Origin: Prorocentrum cordatum
Lineage: Eukaryota; Sar; Dinophyceae; Prorocentrales; Prorocentraceae
Length of the DNA stretch: 57,500 bases
NCBI GenBank assembly: GCA_963575745.1
Contig: CAUYUJ010012559.1
Span: 267,920-325,419, forward strand
Direction of reading: 5' to 3'
The stretch's first letter is position 1. Every line of letters begins with the position of its first letter. Of this stretch, positions 44,960 through 56,545 are shown piece after piece. The notes under the pieces are model-generated. The model had not been told where the DNA came from. It did not search any database and saw only the letters and a program-made list of their open reading frames with translations. The translations under genes were made by a program, and so were the position numbers.

Positions 44960-46010
44960 AGGTGGGGCTCCCTATGGGGCCGCGAAACGCTGTCCTGGGT
45001 GTGAGACGCATGCGAGCACCGCCACTGGGGCCTCAAGTGGAGCTCCCTCTGGGGCCACGAAACGCTGTTCTGGGTGGGGGAGACGCATGCGAACACCGCC
45101 ACCAGGGCCTTCGGTGGAGCTCCCTGTGGGGCCACGAAACGCTGTCCTGGGCGGGGCAAACGCATGTGAACACCGCCATTCGGGCCTTAGGTGGAGCTCG
45201 ATGTGGGGCCGCGAAACGCTGTCCTGTGTGGGGGACACGCATGCGAACACCGCCACTGGGGCCTGCGATAGAGTGCCAGGTGGGGCGACGAAACGCTGCG
45301 CTGGGAGGGGGAAACGCATGCGAGCACCGCCACTGAGGCCTAGGGTGGAACTGCCTGTGGGGCCACGAAACGCTGTCCTGGGTGGGGGATACGCATGCGA
45401 ACACCGCAACTGGGGCCTTAGGTGGAGTTCCTGGTGGGGCCACGAAACGCTGTCCTGGGTGGGGGAGACGCATGCGAACACCGCCAATGGGGCCGTAGGT
45501 GGAGCGCCCTGTGGGGCCACGAAACGCTGTCCTGGGCTGGGGAGACGCATGTGAACACCGCCAATGGGGCCTTAGGTGGAGCTCGACGTGGGGCCGCGAA
45601 ACGCTGTCCTGGGTGGGGGAGCCGCATGCGAACATCGCCACGGGGGCCTAGGGTGGAACGCCCTGTGGGGCCACGAAGCGATGCCCTGGGTGAGGGCGAC
45701 GCATGCGAACACCGCCTCGATGTGGGGCCGCGGAACGCTGTTCTGGATGAGGGGGACGCCTGCGAATACCGCCACTGCGACCTTAGATGGAACTCCCTGT
45801 GGGGCCACGAAACGCTGTCCTGGGTGGGGGAGACGCATGCGAACACCGCCACTGGGACCTCAAGTGGAGCTCCCTGTGGGGCCACGAAACGTTGTCCTGG
45901 GCGGGGGAGACGCATGCGAACACCGCCAATGGGGCCGTAGGTGGAGCTCCCTTCTGGGGCCACGAAACGCCGTACTGGGTGGGGGAGACGCATGCGAACA
46001 CCGCCAGAGG
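44960..46010. repeat. Satellite S1, 77-bp unit, about 14 copies (opposite orientation)
   Basis: Units share GGGGCCACGAAACGCTGTCC, GACGCATGCGAACACCGCCA and GGGGCCTTAGGTGGAGCTCC. Reverse-complemented they match the 88-bp units at 16730-17420. Two units are shortened. The minus frame runs through all copies because 77-78-bp spacing and sequence happen to lack stops; it is not a gene. Confidence 0.9.
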
Positions 46011-46679
46011 AGGGGAGGAGGAAGGAAGGAACGCGGGAACCGTCCCTTCGAAATGAAGACCCAACACCACAGGAGGGTTGGGACAAAAATCGTCCTCCGT
46101 CCCTGCTGAAGACAGTGTTGCACACGTCGGATCGTAGAGTGTGATGGGATGCCGAGCGAGGGCCCCATGTTGGAGAGGAGCAGCCTCTCATCCGAGAACT
46201 CACGCACCGGTAGGCACGGGACGTGACATCTCGAGCGAGATCCAAAGCTTGACGAGAAGCCGCCCTCGACCCCTTTTGACTACATGGAACACTTCGAACT
46301 CCGCCCGCCCTCCGTCGCCGCGACTGTTGCAGCCGGCTGTGCGCGGCGCTGACGGGAGAGCCACACTTTGAAAGCGATTCACACTCCTGTCCTTGTGACT
46401 CGGGGGAGTCTGTTTGGCCTAGGGGCCCTCGGCGGTGAGGACGCGTCTGGCGACGCGCCCGGGACAGCCCCACCGACGCGTGTGCTGGTGCAGCGAGGAG
46501 ACGCTGTCTACATGGGAAAGGGGCGGGGTAGGACGAGAAGAACGACGATGACGAGAGAGGGAGGGGCAGGGGGAGGAGTTAACACACCTACGTGTATGTA
46601 CATACATATATATAGGCACCTATACGACCACCCTTCGGGTGATAAGGAGGTTGTGGGGGTGGGGGAGATGGGGGGAACC
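46011..46679. other. Unique spacer
   Basis: No repeats apart from a short CATA run near 46590. Frames on both strands; nothing recognised. Confidence 0.5.
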
Positions 46680-47545
46680 ATCATCTGACTCAATCGATCT
46701 CACTATCGATCTCACTCAACGTGACACCACGGGACATCACGGGACACCACGGGACACCTGTCGATCTCAATATCGATCTCACTATCGATCTCACTCAACG
46801 AGACACCACGGGACACCACGGGCCACCACGGGACACTACGGGACACCGCGGGACACCTCTCGATCTCACGATCGGTCTCACTATCGATCTCCCTATCGAT
46901 CTCACTCAACGGGACACCATAAGACACCACGGGACACCACGGGAAGCCTCGGGACACCACATCGATCTCACTATCGATCTCACTATCGATCTCTCTATCG
47001 ATCTCACTCATCGGGACACGACGGGAAATCACGGGACACCACGTGACACCTGTGGATCTCACTATCGATCTCATTATCGATCTCACTTTTTGGAACACCA
47101 CGGGACACCACGAGACACCACGGGGCACCACATCGATCTCATTATCGATCTCACTATCGATCTCACTCAACGCGACACCACGGGACACCACGGGACACCA
47201 CGGGACACCTGTCGATCTCACTATTGATCTCACTATCGATTTCACTTTCTGGGACACCACGGGACACCACGGGACACCTCGGGGCAACACATCGATCTCA
47301 GTATCAATATCACTATCGATCTCGCTATCGATCTCACTATCGATCTCACTATCGATCTCACTATCGATCTCACTCAACGAGACACCACAGGACACCACGG
47401 GACACCACGGGCCACCGCGGGACACCGCGAGCCACCTCCGGATGGACGGACGGACGGGCGGGCGACTTCGCCCTAGCATCGGCGGACACCACGGGACACC
47501 ACGGGACACCACGGGACACCGCGGGACACCGCTAGGGCCACCGCC
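46680..47545. repeat. Composite array of two alternating short satellites
   Basis: Blocks of ATCGATCTCACT (12 bp, 2-6 units) alternate with blocks of GGGACACCAC (10-11 bp, 2-6 units), joined by CACTCAAC. The alternation repeats about eight times. GGACGGACGGACG runs lie near 47445 and 47545. Confidence 0.9.
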
Positions 47546-47678
47546 AGACGGACGGACGGACGGGGGAGAATCATTTGTCTCGACTTCGCCCTAACAACGG
47601 CGGGTTCATTCCTCTCGCGCGCCCACGCAGCTTCGCCTGGCCCGCACGCACGACACTAACGAAACGAAACGATTTCCC
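47546..47678 (-). other. Possible exon beside F6 copy 1
   Basis: On the minus strand TTTCGTTTCGTTAG at about 47660 could be an acceptor; the next codons read [20 protein letters not shown] to a stop near 47571. Weak, but the F6 element lies directly upstream as at 54 kb. Confidence 0.25.
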
Positions 47679-47726
47679 AGTTGGGGGTCTCCGTTCCACT
47701 GCGATCTGACCCCCCAACCTCCGATA
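47679..47726. repeat. F6 short hairpin element, copy 1
   Basis: About 48 bp: GTTGGGGGTCTCCGTTCCAC, TGCGATCTGA, CCCCCCAACCTCCGAT; the ends GTTGGGGG and CCCCCAAC pair. The same sequence is at 54034-54083. Confidence 0.8.
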
Positions 47727-47743
47727 CATATACACATACATAC

Positions 47744-47778
<35 letters not shown>

Positions 47779-47880
47779 CATACATACATACATACATACA
47801 TACATACATACATACATACATACATTCACATATGTATGTATACATATATATATATATATATACATATACATATCCGCCGG
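47727..47880. repeat. (TA)n and (CATA)n microsatellite
   Basis: CATA runs flanked by TA runs, followed by unique sequence. Confidence 0.95.
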
Positions 47881-48079
47881 CCCCCTTGTGGGGCCACCAG
47901 GCTGTAGGCGCGGGATTCGCAGTTTCCTGTACCAGTTGTAGCTTGTAGTTTCCAGTGTTACAGTTCTGCTTCTTGCTGGTTACTGTAACTAGTTGATTGA
48001 CCGCGCGAAGGGGGGGGAGGCCCAAACCAGATATTTAGCACCTCCTGGGCGCGTTGTCTGAATTGCTGGCGGGGCTCGA

Positions 48080-48830
48080 AATCCACACTCCTCACACAGA
48101 TCGGCGGGGTCAGGGTCCAAAAACACACGGGATTTGCCACATTTCTGAAATTCGGTACCACCCCTCACGCAGATCCGCGGGGTCAGGGTCCAAAAACACA
48201 CAGGATTTGCCACATTTCTGAAATTCGGTGCCACCCCTCACGCAGATCCGCGGGGTCAGGGTCCAAAAACACATGGGATTCGCTACATTTCTGAAATTCG
48301 GTGCCACCCCTCATGCAGATCCGCGGGGTCAGGGTCCAAAAACATGCGTGATTTGCTACATTTCTGAAATTCGGTGCCACCCCTCACGCAGATCCGCGGG
48401 GTCAGGGTCCAAAAACACAGGGGATTTGCCACATTTCTGAAATTCGGTGCCACCCCTCACGCAGATCCGCGGGGTCAGGGTCCAAAAACACATGGGATTT
48501 GCCACATTTCTGAAATTCGGTGCCACCCCTCACGCAGATCCGCGGGGTCAGGGTCCAAAAACACAGGGATTTGCCACATTTCTGAAATTCGGTGCCACCC
48601 CTCACGCAGATCCGCGGGGTCAGGGTCCAAAAACACAGGGATTTGCCACATTTCTGAAATTCGGTGCCACCCCTCACGCAGATCCGCGGGGTCAGGGTCC
48701 AAAAACACATTGGATTTGCCACATTTCTGAAATTCGGTGCCACCCCTCACGCAGATCCGCGGGGTCAGGGTCCAAAAACACAGGGGATTTGCCACATTTC
48801 TGAAATTCGGTGCCACCCTTCACGCACATC
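48080..48830. repeat. Satellite S4, 73-bp unit, about ten copies
   Basis: Highly regular units: GATCCGCGGGGTCAGGGTCC, AAAAACACA, TTTGCCACATTTCTGAAATT, CGGTGCCACCCCTCACGCA. Differences are single bases, so the array is young. Three TCGCAAGGTGTGGTAACC units follow at 48830-48945. Confidence 0.95.
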
Positions 48831-49089
48831 CATCGCAAGGCGTGGTAACCCAAACTGCGAGAACTCCCTCGGCCCTTTAATCGCAAGGTGTGGTAACCAA
48901 GCCCGTAAACCATACACGTCTTACCAATCGCCAGGTGTGGTAACCCCTCTTGTGATCAGTTGGTTTTGCTGATTGCGAATCGGCTTCGCATGAAGTTTCG
49001 ATACTGCTTCACGACAGCGCCAAGGCCTCATGACTTAGCTCTTCCATGGCCCATTCTCCGAGAGAGGGGGCCGGCGGCAGGGGGCGAAG

Positions 49090-49165
49090 CCCTTACGGAT
49101 ATATACATATACATATATATATATACTAGAACCACGCGCGCGCTTCGCGCGCGCTTAGGTTCTGT
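49090..49165. repeat. (TA)n and a GCGCGCG hairpin
   Basis: TA/CATA at 49099-49128, then GCGCGCGCTTCGCGCGCGC, a perfect 7-bp-arm hairpin. Confidence 0.8.
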
Positions 49166-49229
49166 CGAGTCACAGACCCAGGAACCGTTGTGAGAAGAAA
49201 TTGGTGACGCGAAGCGTCGTGGGGGCGTC

Positions 49230-50700
49230 CTTGGACGTCTGGGGTCTCCTGGGGCCTCTTGAGGGGCCTCCTGGGGGCCTCCTGGCGGCCTCTTGGGGCG
49301 GAAGGCTCGAGCTTGCGGTTCGTGGTCCCCCTCTGGGCCCCCTCTTGGGCCCGTCTTGGGGCCCTCTTGGGCCATCTTGGGCGCCTCTTGGGCCGTCTTG
49401 GGGCCCTCTTGGGCTGTCCTTGGGACTCCTTTGGGCCTCTTGGGGGTCTCCTGCGGCCTCTTGAGGGGCCTCCTGATGGCCTCCTGGCGGCCTCTTGGGG
49501 CGGAAGGCTCGAGCTTGCGGTTCGTGGTCCCCCTCTGGGCCCCCTCTTGGGCCCGTCTTGGGGCCCTCTTGGGCCATCTTGGGCGCCTCTTGGGCCGTCT
49601 TGGGGCCCTCTTGGGCTGTCCTGGGGCCCTCTTGGAAGCTTCTTGGGCCGTCTTGGGGCGGTCTTGGGCGCCTCTTGGGCCGTCCTGTAACGTCGGAAAG
49701 CCCAAAAGACAACTTTGTTGAAAATGTACGTTTTACGAAGGGAATGGGCCAATTTTTGCGTCTAGGGGCCCTCTTGGGACGCATGTTGGAGGCTTCTTGG
49801 GGCCTCTTGGGGGCGTCCTTGGACGTCTGGGGTCTCCTGGGGCCTCTTGAGGGGCCTCCTGGGGGCCTCCTGGCGGCCTCTTGGGGCGGAAGGCTCGAGC
49901 TTGCGGTTCGTGGTCCCCCTCTGGGCCCCCTCTTGGGCCCGTCTTGGGGCCCTCTTGGGCCATCTTGGGCGCCTCTTGGGCCGTCTTGGGGCCCTCTTGG
50001 GCTGTCCTGGGGCCCTCTGGGAAGCTTCTTGGGCCGTCTTGGGGCGGTCTTGGGCGCCTCTTGGGCCGTCCTGTAACGTCGGAAAGCCCAAAAGGCGACT
50101 TTGTTAAAAATGTACGTTTTACGAAGGGAATGGGCCAATTCTTGCGTCTAGGGGCCCTCTTGGGACGCATGTTGGAGGCTTCTTGGGGCCTCTTGGGGGC
50201 GTCCTTGGACGTCTGGGGTCTCCTGGGGCCTCTTGAGGGGCCTCCTGATGGCCTCCTGGCGGCCTCTTGGGGCGGAAGGCTCGAGCTTGCGGTTCGTGGT
50301 CCCCCTCTGGGCCCCCTCTTGGGCCCGTCTTGGGGCCCTCTTGGGCCATCTTGGGCGCCTCTTGGGCCGTCTTGGGGCCCTCTTGGGCTGTCCTGGGGCC
50401 CTCTGGAAGCTTCTTGGGCCGTCTTGGGGCGGTCTTGGGCGCCTCTTGGGCCGTCCTGTAACGTCGGAAAGCCCAAAAGACAACTTTGTTGAAAATGTAC
50501 GTTTTACGAAGGGAATGGGCCAATTTTTGCGTCTAGGGGCCCTCTTGGGACGCATGTTGGAGGCTTCTTGGGGCCTCTTGGGGGCGTCCTTGGACGTCTG
50601 GAGGCCATCTTCAGCATCTCGGAGCCCTCTTGGAGGCCTCTTGGAAGTTTCTTGGGCCGTCTTGGGCGCTTCTTGGGCCGTCTTGTCTGACTGGGGAGGC
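49230..50700. repeat. Higher-order GGCCNTCTTGGG repeat, 385-bp unit, three copies
   Basis: Units of about 384-388 bp begin AACGTCGGAAAGCCCAAAAG (49691, 50077, 50461) and include TGTACGTTTTACGAAGGGAA and GGCTCGAGCTTGCGGTTCGT; an extra half-unit of about 202 bp duplicates 49259-49460. Inside, 12-bp GGCCCTCTTGGG words recur. Copies are nearly identical. Long frames on both strands are artefacts. Confidence 0.95.
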
Positions 50701-50789
50701 CTCCGGCAAGCCCCGACGAGCCTCCGGGCCCCCCGGGGTGCACATTTGTGGTCGAGGTCCCGGCCCCGGGCCCCCGGACCCGGTGCGCC

Positions 50790-50798
50790 GTTATATGT

Positions 50799-50843
<45 letters not shown>

Positions 50844-50910
50844 AGTGAGAATATACACATATATATATATATATACATATACATATATGTGTATATATAG
50901 TATGTGCACA
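50790..50910. repeat. (TA)n microsatellite
   Basis: Three TA/CATA runs in AT-rich surroundings. Confidence 0.95.
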
Positions 50911-50999
50911 TAAAACAAAAAGCAACAATTAAACATAAAAAAAACAACGTATGCTACTGGAGTTCCCCACATAAGGCTGAGGAGGGGCCTCCGCTGGAC

Positions 51000-53715
51000 G
51001 GGTGGACGGGGCACGAAACCTAGGAGGCTGCACGGTATCTGAACAGCCTCGTCACTCAGGAGAGGCATCTTTGGAGACACGGGAGGGCACGAAACCTGCG
51101 CAATGTAACGAGAGAAGATCTACTGCACGCAACCTGATAAATCACATGGTATCCGAATGTTGTCCTCGCTCAGGCAGGGCCTCCCTGGACGGGTGGGAGG
51201 GGCACGTAACCTGATAAATCACATGGTATCCGAATACTGTCCTCGCTCAGGCGGGGCCTCCCTGGACGGGTGGGAGGGGCACGTAAACCTGATAAATCAC
51301 ATGGTATCCGGTATCCGAAAAACTGTCCTCGCTCAGGCGGGGCCTCCCTGGACGGGTGGGAGGGGCACGTAAACCTGATAAATCACATGGTATCCGAAGA
51401 CTGTCCTCGCTCAGGCGGGGCCTCCCTGGACGGGTGGGAGGGGCACGTAATCTGAAAAATCGCATGGTATCCGAAGACTGTCCTCGCTCAGGCGGGCCTC
51501 CCTGAACGGGTGGGAGGGGCACGTAACCTGATAAATCACATGGTATCCGAATTCTAGACGCTCCGCGTATCCCCACCAGCCCGTCCAGAAACGACGCCCA
51601 GGCGAGTAGAGGGTCGTCCTGAGGGGCTTTTCGGCGTCTTGGGTGCCTCGGGGGGGCCTCTGTGGGCCGTTCGGGATCCTCGTTGGGGCCTCCTGGGGGC
51701 CTCTTGGGGCCTCTTGGAGCCATCTTGGGGCATTTGGGGGCCTCCTGTGTGCTTATTGGGGCCTCCTGGGCGCTTCTTGGGTGCCTCTGGGGGGTTTCTT
51801 GGGGCCTCTTGGAGGTCTCTTGGGGGCCTCCTGGGGGCCTCTTGGGGGGCCTCGGAGCCATCTTGGAGGAGATCGATCAACGAAGGGGGGTTCCCTAATT
51901 ACAGCCCCCTCCTCAGGGGCCACGATCCTCGTGAGGGGTGTTGAATTTTAGCCCTCCCAGGGGTCGATCTTGGGCGCTCCAACGCGCCGCGGAACCCCCT
52001 GTCCAGGTCAGTGGGGAGGGGGTAGGGGGAGGGGTAAACCCCTCCCCGAAGGGGAAGAAGGAGGGGTGGAAGAGGAAACGCTCTAAACCACCGACGCCCA
52101 GAGGGCTGGTGGGATTCTGTCCTCGCTCAGGCGGGGCCTCCCTGAACGGGTGGGAGGGGCACGTAACCTGATAAATCACATGGTAGCCGAAAAACTGTCC
52201 TCGCTCAGGCGGGGCCTCCCTGGACGGGTGGGAGTGGCACGTAACCTGATACATCACACGGTATCCGAATACTGTCCTCGCTCAGGCGGGGCCTCCCTGG
52301 ACGGGTGGGAGGGGCACGTAACCTGATAAATCACATGGTATCCAAAGACTGTCCTCGCTCAAGCGGGGCCTCTCTGGACGGGTGGGAGGGGCACGTAATC
52401 TGATACATCACATGGTATCCGACTACTGTCCTCGCTCAGGCGGGGCCTCCCTGGACGGGTGGGAGGGGCCGCGTAACCTGATAAATACACATGGTATCCG
52501 AATACTGTCCTCGCTCAGGCGGGGCCTCCCTGGACGGGTGGGAGGGGCACGTAACCTGATAAATCACATGGTATCCGGTATCCGAAAAACTGTCCTCGCT
52601 CAGGCGGGGCCTCCCTGGACGGGTGGGAGGGGCACGGAACCTGATAAATCACATGGTATCCGAATACTGTCCTCGCTCAGGCGGGGCCTCCCTGGACGGG
52701 TGGGAGGGGCACGTAACCTGATAAATCACATGGTATCCGAAGACTGTCCTCGCTCAAGCGGGGCCTCCCTGGACGGGTGGGAGGGGCACGTAACCTGATA
52801 CATCACATGGTAGCCGAATACTGTGTCCTCTCTCAGGCGGGGCCTCCCTGGAGGGGTGGGAGGGGCGCGTAGCCTGATAAATCACATGGTATCCGAAGAC
52901 TGTCCTCGCTCAGGCGGGGCCTCCCTGGACGGGTGCGAGGGGCGCGTAACCTGATAAATCACATGGTATCCGAAAACTGTCCTCGCTCAGGCGGGGCCTC
53001 CCTGGACGGGTGGGAGGGGCACGAAACCTGATAAATCATAGGTATCCGAAAAACTGTCCTCGCTCAGGCGGGGCCTCCCTGGACGAGAGGGAGGGGCATG
53101 TAACCTGATAAATCACATGGTATCCGAAGACTGTCCTCGCTCAGGCGGGGCCTCCCTGGACGGGTGGGAGGGGCACGTAACCTGATAAATCACATGGTAT
53201 CCGAAGACTGTCCTCGCTCAGGCGGGGCCTCCCTGGACGGGTGGGAGGGGCACGTAACCTGATAAATCACATGGTATCCGAAAAACTGTCCTCGCCCAGG
53301 CGGGGCCTCCCTGGATGGGTGGGAGGGGCACGTAACCTGATAAATCACATGGTATCCGAATACTGTCCTCGCTCTGGCGGGGCCTCCCTGGACGGGTGGG
53401 AGGGGCACGTAACCTGATAAATCACATGGTGTCCGAATACTGTCCTTGCTCAGGCGGGGCCTCCCTGAACGGGTGGGAGGGGCGCGTAACCTGATAAATC
53501 ACATAATATCCGAAAACTGTCCTCGCTCAGGCAGGGTCTCCCTGGACGGGTGGGAAGGGCGCGTAACCTGATAAATCATATGGTATCCGAAGACTGTCCT
53601 CGCTCAGGCGGGGCCTCCCTGAACGGGTGGGAGGGGCGAGTAATCTGATAAATCACATGGTATCCGAAGACTGTCCTCGCTCAGGCGAGGCCTCCCTGGA
53701 CGGGCGGGAGGGGTA
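51000..53715. repeat. Satellite S5, 76-bp unit, about 30 copies, with a 560-bp interruption
   Basis: Units share CTGTCCTCGCTCAGGCGGGG, CCTCCCTGGACGGGTGGGAG, GGGCACGTAACCTGATAAAT and CACATGGTATCCGAA. The array is broken at about 51555-52115 by unrelated sequence that includes GGCCTCTTGGGGCC repeats (51630-51870) and a GGGGTAAACCCCTCCCC hairpin. Flanking units on both sides are close matches. Confidence 0.95.
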
Positions 53716-53835
53716 CGAAATCATATGATGTGGTGTTGTATGCTATCTTATGGTATTGTATGGTACGGTGTGTTATTGTATGGTACGGTGTAGTATGACA
53801 TGTTACGGTATGGTATGTATGGCTTCGCGATGACA
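53716..53835. repeat. TATGGTA-rich degenerate repeat
   Basis: TATGGTACGGTG-like units directly after the S5 array. Confidence 0.8.
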
Positions 53836-53974
53836 TGTGGAACAGGAAGCGGGAGAAGGAGAAGGAGAAGGAGAAGGAGAAGCAGAGGGTGCTGCTGGAA
53901 AACAGGAACCCCCACTCAGGCGGTGGGGCAGGAGAACGACACGGGGGGGGGAGGCGCCGGCCCCGGCGCCCCAC

Positions 53975-54027
53975 CTCCTGACGACGAGCCCCAGCGCCGT
54001 CAGGGACTGGTTGACGGCGCGGGCCTC
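53975..54027 (-). CDS. Small exon, unknown protein
   Basis: Minus-strand exon of 53 bases encoding EARAVNQSLTALGLVVR with G/C-ending codons. Acceptor CGCGGAG/GAGGCC at 54029-54028; donor CAGGAG/GTGGGG at 53974-53973. The sequence is a convincing amphipathic helix. An F6 element lies immediately upstream in coding sense (54034-54083), so that element forms the 3' end of the preceding intron. Protein family unknown. Confidence 0.5.
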
Positions 54028-54033
54028 CTCCGC

Positions 54034-54083
54034 GGTTGGGGGTCTCCGTTCCACTGCGATCTCGCCCCCAACCTCCGATGTAG
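54034..54083. repeat. F6 short hairpin element, copy 2
   Basis: GGTTGGGGGTCTCCGTTCCA, CTGCGATCTCG, CCCCCAACCTCCGAT, the same as 47679-47726 with two or three differences. Confidence 0.8.
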
Positions 54084-54402
54084 ATTCACCAGGGAGAATC
54101 CATGTAAACAAAAGAAAAAAAAAAAAAACAGACGGGGGGAGGAGCAGGCCCTGGCGCCCCGCAGCGTGGCCCCCCCTGCTGGGCGGCACCCCGCTCGAGG
54201 CGCCTCCGACCTCCAGCTCGGGGACCCCGGGATCCGCCGCTGCTTGAACACTGCAGACATCGCAGAAAACCGCGACCGAAGCCCTGGACCCCAGGTTTGC
54301 GTCTTCGGGGAAGGCTTCGAACACTTTTTTTTTCTCTGAAGCAAAAAAAACGCTTCGAACACTTATCAGAAGGCCAGAGGAGTTCCGAGCCTCCTGAGAG
54401 AC

Positions 54403-54528
54403 CTGAGATCCGCCGCTGCTACAAAAGCTGCAACATCGGAAAAGATCACGACTGAAGCCCCAGACCCCATCTCCCGAACTGGAGCGAGAACGCCTAGTTG
54501 CGAAAGATTTGCAGCGCCAGGATCTCAG
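54403..54528 (-). mobile_element. F5 TIR element, copy 3
   Basis: Plus-strand reading from CTGAGATCCGCCGCTGC to GCAGCGCCAGGATCTCAG; ends are inverted repeats. Partial copies follow or precede at 54230-54292 and 54716-54745. Confidence 0.75.
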
Positions 54529-54529
54529 G

Positions 54530-55330
54530 GAGGAGGAGGAAAAGGAGGAGGAGGAGGAGGAGGAGGAGGAGGAGGAGGAGGGGAGGAGGAGGAGGAGGGA
54601 GAAGGGAGAAGAAGGAGCAGGAGGAGGAGGAGGAGGAGGAGGAGCTAGGAGGAGGAGGAGGAGGAAGAGGAGGAGGAGGAGGGAGGAGGAGGAGGAAGAG
54701 CGAGAACCCTCGTTGTGGAAAATCTGCAGCGCCAGGATCTCAGGGAACCCCGTCGCTGGAGGCGACCGCGCCCCGCTCGAGACACCTCCGACGCAGCTCG
54801 GGGAGTCCTCGCGGGACCCCCCCCGCGAGGCCCGAGCTTCACGGGGCCGGGACCCCCCCCAGGGGCCGCTCGGAGCCCCCCCGGGCCTATGGGTAGACCG
54901 ACCTGCGGCGCGACGTCCATGCAGGAGCGTCCTCCTCCTCCTCCTCCTCCTCCTCCTCCTCGACCCTCCCTCCTCCTCCTCGTCCTCTCCTCCTCCGACC
55001 GTGCAGCAGACACCCATCCTCCGCCTGCACTCCTACAATAGACATACAATCCACATAATCATCAGCACTCCACCTCCTCAGGCGACTCAATCAGATCTCA
55101 TCCTCATCGTCAATGATCATCATACGAAGAATAAGCATCACTTCGCTCCTCCTCCTCCTCGCCTCCTCATAATCCTCCCTCCTCCTCCTAGGCACATGTG
55201 GTTCCTCCTCAATACCCCCTCGTCCTCCTGCTCCTCCTCCTCCTCCTCCTCCTCCTCCTCCTCCTCCTCCTCCTCCTCTTGTTCCTCCTCCTCCTCCTCC
55301 TCTTCTTCTTCTTCCTCCTCCTCCTCCCTG
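54530..55330. repeat. (GGA)n, GC-rich island, (CCT)n blocks
   Basis: (GGA)n at 54530-54712; GC-rich island 54716-54930, possibly exonic on the minus strand (MDVAPQ followed by CAG/GTCGGT) but interrupted by G-runs; (CCT)n at 54932-54995 and 55155-55330. Same facing-tract layout as the kinesin and methyltransferase exons. Confidence 0.6.
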
Positions 55331-55480
55331 AGATCCTGGCGCTACAAGTCTTTCACAAACGGGCGTTCTCGCTGCAGTTCGGCCCCGGGGCACCCTCACA
55401 GATCGACCTGGCTCGAAAAATGATGCAGAGAGATGGGGTCCGGGGCTCCGGTCTTGATGTTCTCCGATGGTGCATGTTTT
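55328..55480 (+). mobile_element. F5 TIR element, copy 4 (truncated right end)
   Basis: CTGAGATCCTGGCGCTACAA, CCTCACAGATCGACC, ATGCAGAGAGATGGGG and TCTTGATGTT; the right terminal repeat is lost. Confidence 0.65.
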
Positions 55481-55489
55481 GGAAACGGC

Positions 55490-56545
55490 GTCGCTACTCG
55501 CTACTCCCTACACAGTGCTCACTACTCACTACTCATTACTCGCTACTCCATACGCCCTACTCGCTACCCAATACGCACTATTCACTACCCACTACTCACT
55601 ACTCACTACGCTCCTACTACTCACTTGTCACTACTTCCTACTCCCTACTCACTATTCCCAACTCACTACTCATTACTCACTACCCAGTACTCAATATTCA
55701 CTACTCACTAAACACTACTCGCTACCCACAACTCACTACTCACTAAGCACTACCCACTACCCACTAACCACTATCCACTCTTCCTACAGAGAACTAACAA
55801 TTCACTACTCGCTACGCTCTGGCCAGAATCCACTACTCAGTATCCGCTACTCGCCACCCAACAGGACATATTCACTACCCACTACGCAGTACTCGCTACT
55901 CACTACTCACTACTCCCAACTCCCTACTCACTAGTCACTTGTCGCAAGTGCTACTCGCTAGTCACTACTCACGGCTCACTACTCACTAATGTCTACTCGC
56001 TACACCCTACTTACTACCGACTACCCACTTCTCTGTTCTCACTACTATCCCGACTCACTACTGGCCACTAACTACTTACTACTCACCATTCGCTACTCCC
56101 CACTCGCTACGCACTACTCCCTACTCCGTACTCATTACTGACTCCTGACTTCTCCCTCCTTTCTACTCACTACCCACAACGCCCTACTCGCTACTCACTA
56201 CTCACTATTCGCTACTCCAACTCGCCACTTCCTATTCGCTACTCGCTACTCACCACTCACTACTCCCTACTTTCTAGTCACTGCGCACTACGCACGAATC
56301 ACAACCCACTCCTCGCTATTCGCTACTGTCTGCTCCCTCATCCTCATTTCCACTACACACTACTCACTCCTCACTACTCAGTACTCACCATTGCTTACTC
56401 ACTACTTCCTTACCACTACTCACTACTCACTGCACTACTCACTAATCTCTACGCGCCACTGACTACTACCCATTACCCACTACTCACTACTCACCACTCA
56501 CGACCCACTGCGCAATACTCACTATCAAATACCCACTGCTCGAGA
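55490..56545. repeat. Degenerate ACTACTC heptamer array
   Basis: About 1.05 kb of CACTACTCACTACTCGCTAC-type units. Tyr/Ser/Leu/Thr-rich translations are artefacts. Confidence 0.95.

Noticed and set aside
45033-46473. A 351-codon minus frame with a repeated FRGPTGSST-like motif, suggestive of a repeat protein
   Set aside because: It is the 77-bp S1 satellite; the homologous 88-bp array at 17 kb does not keep the frame.
48080-48830. Regular 73-bp repeats resembling a CRISPR array
   Set aside because: Whole units are conserved, without variable spacers; eukaryotic context; no cas genes.
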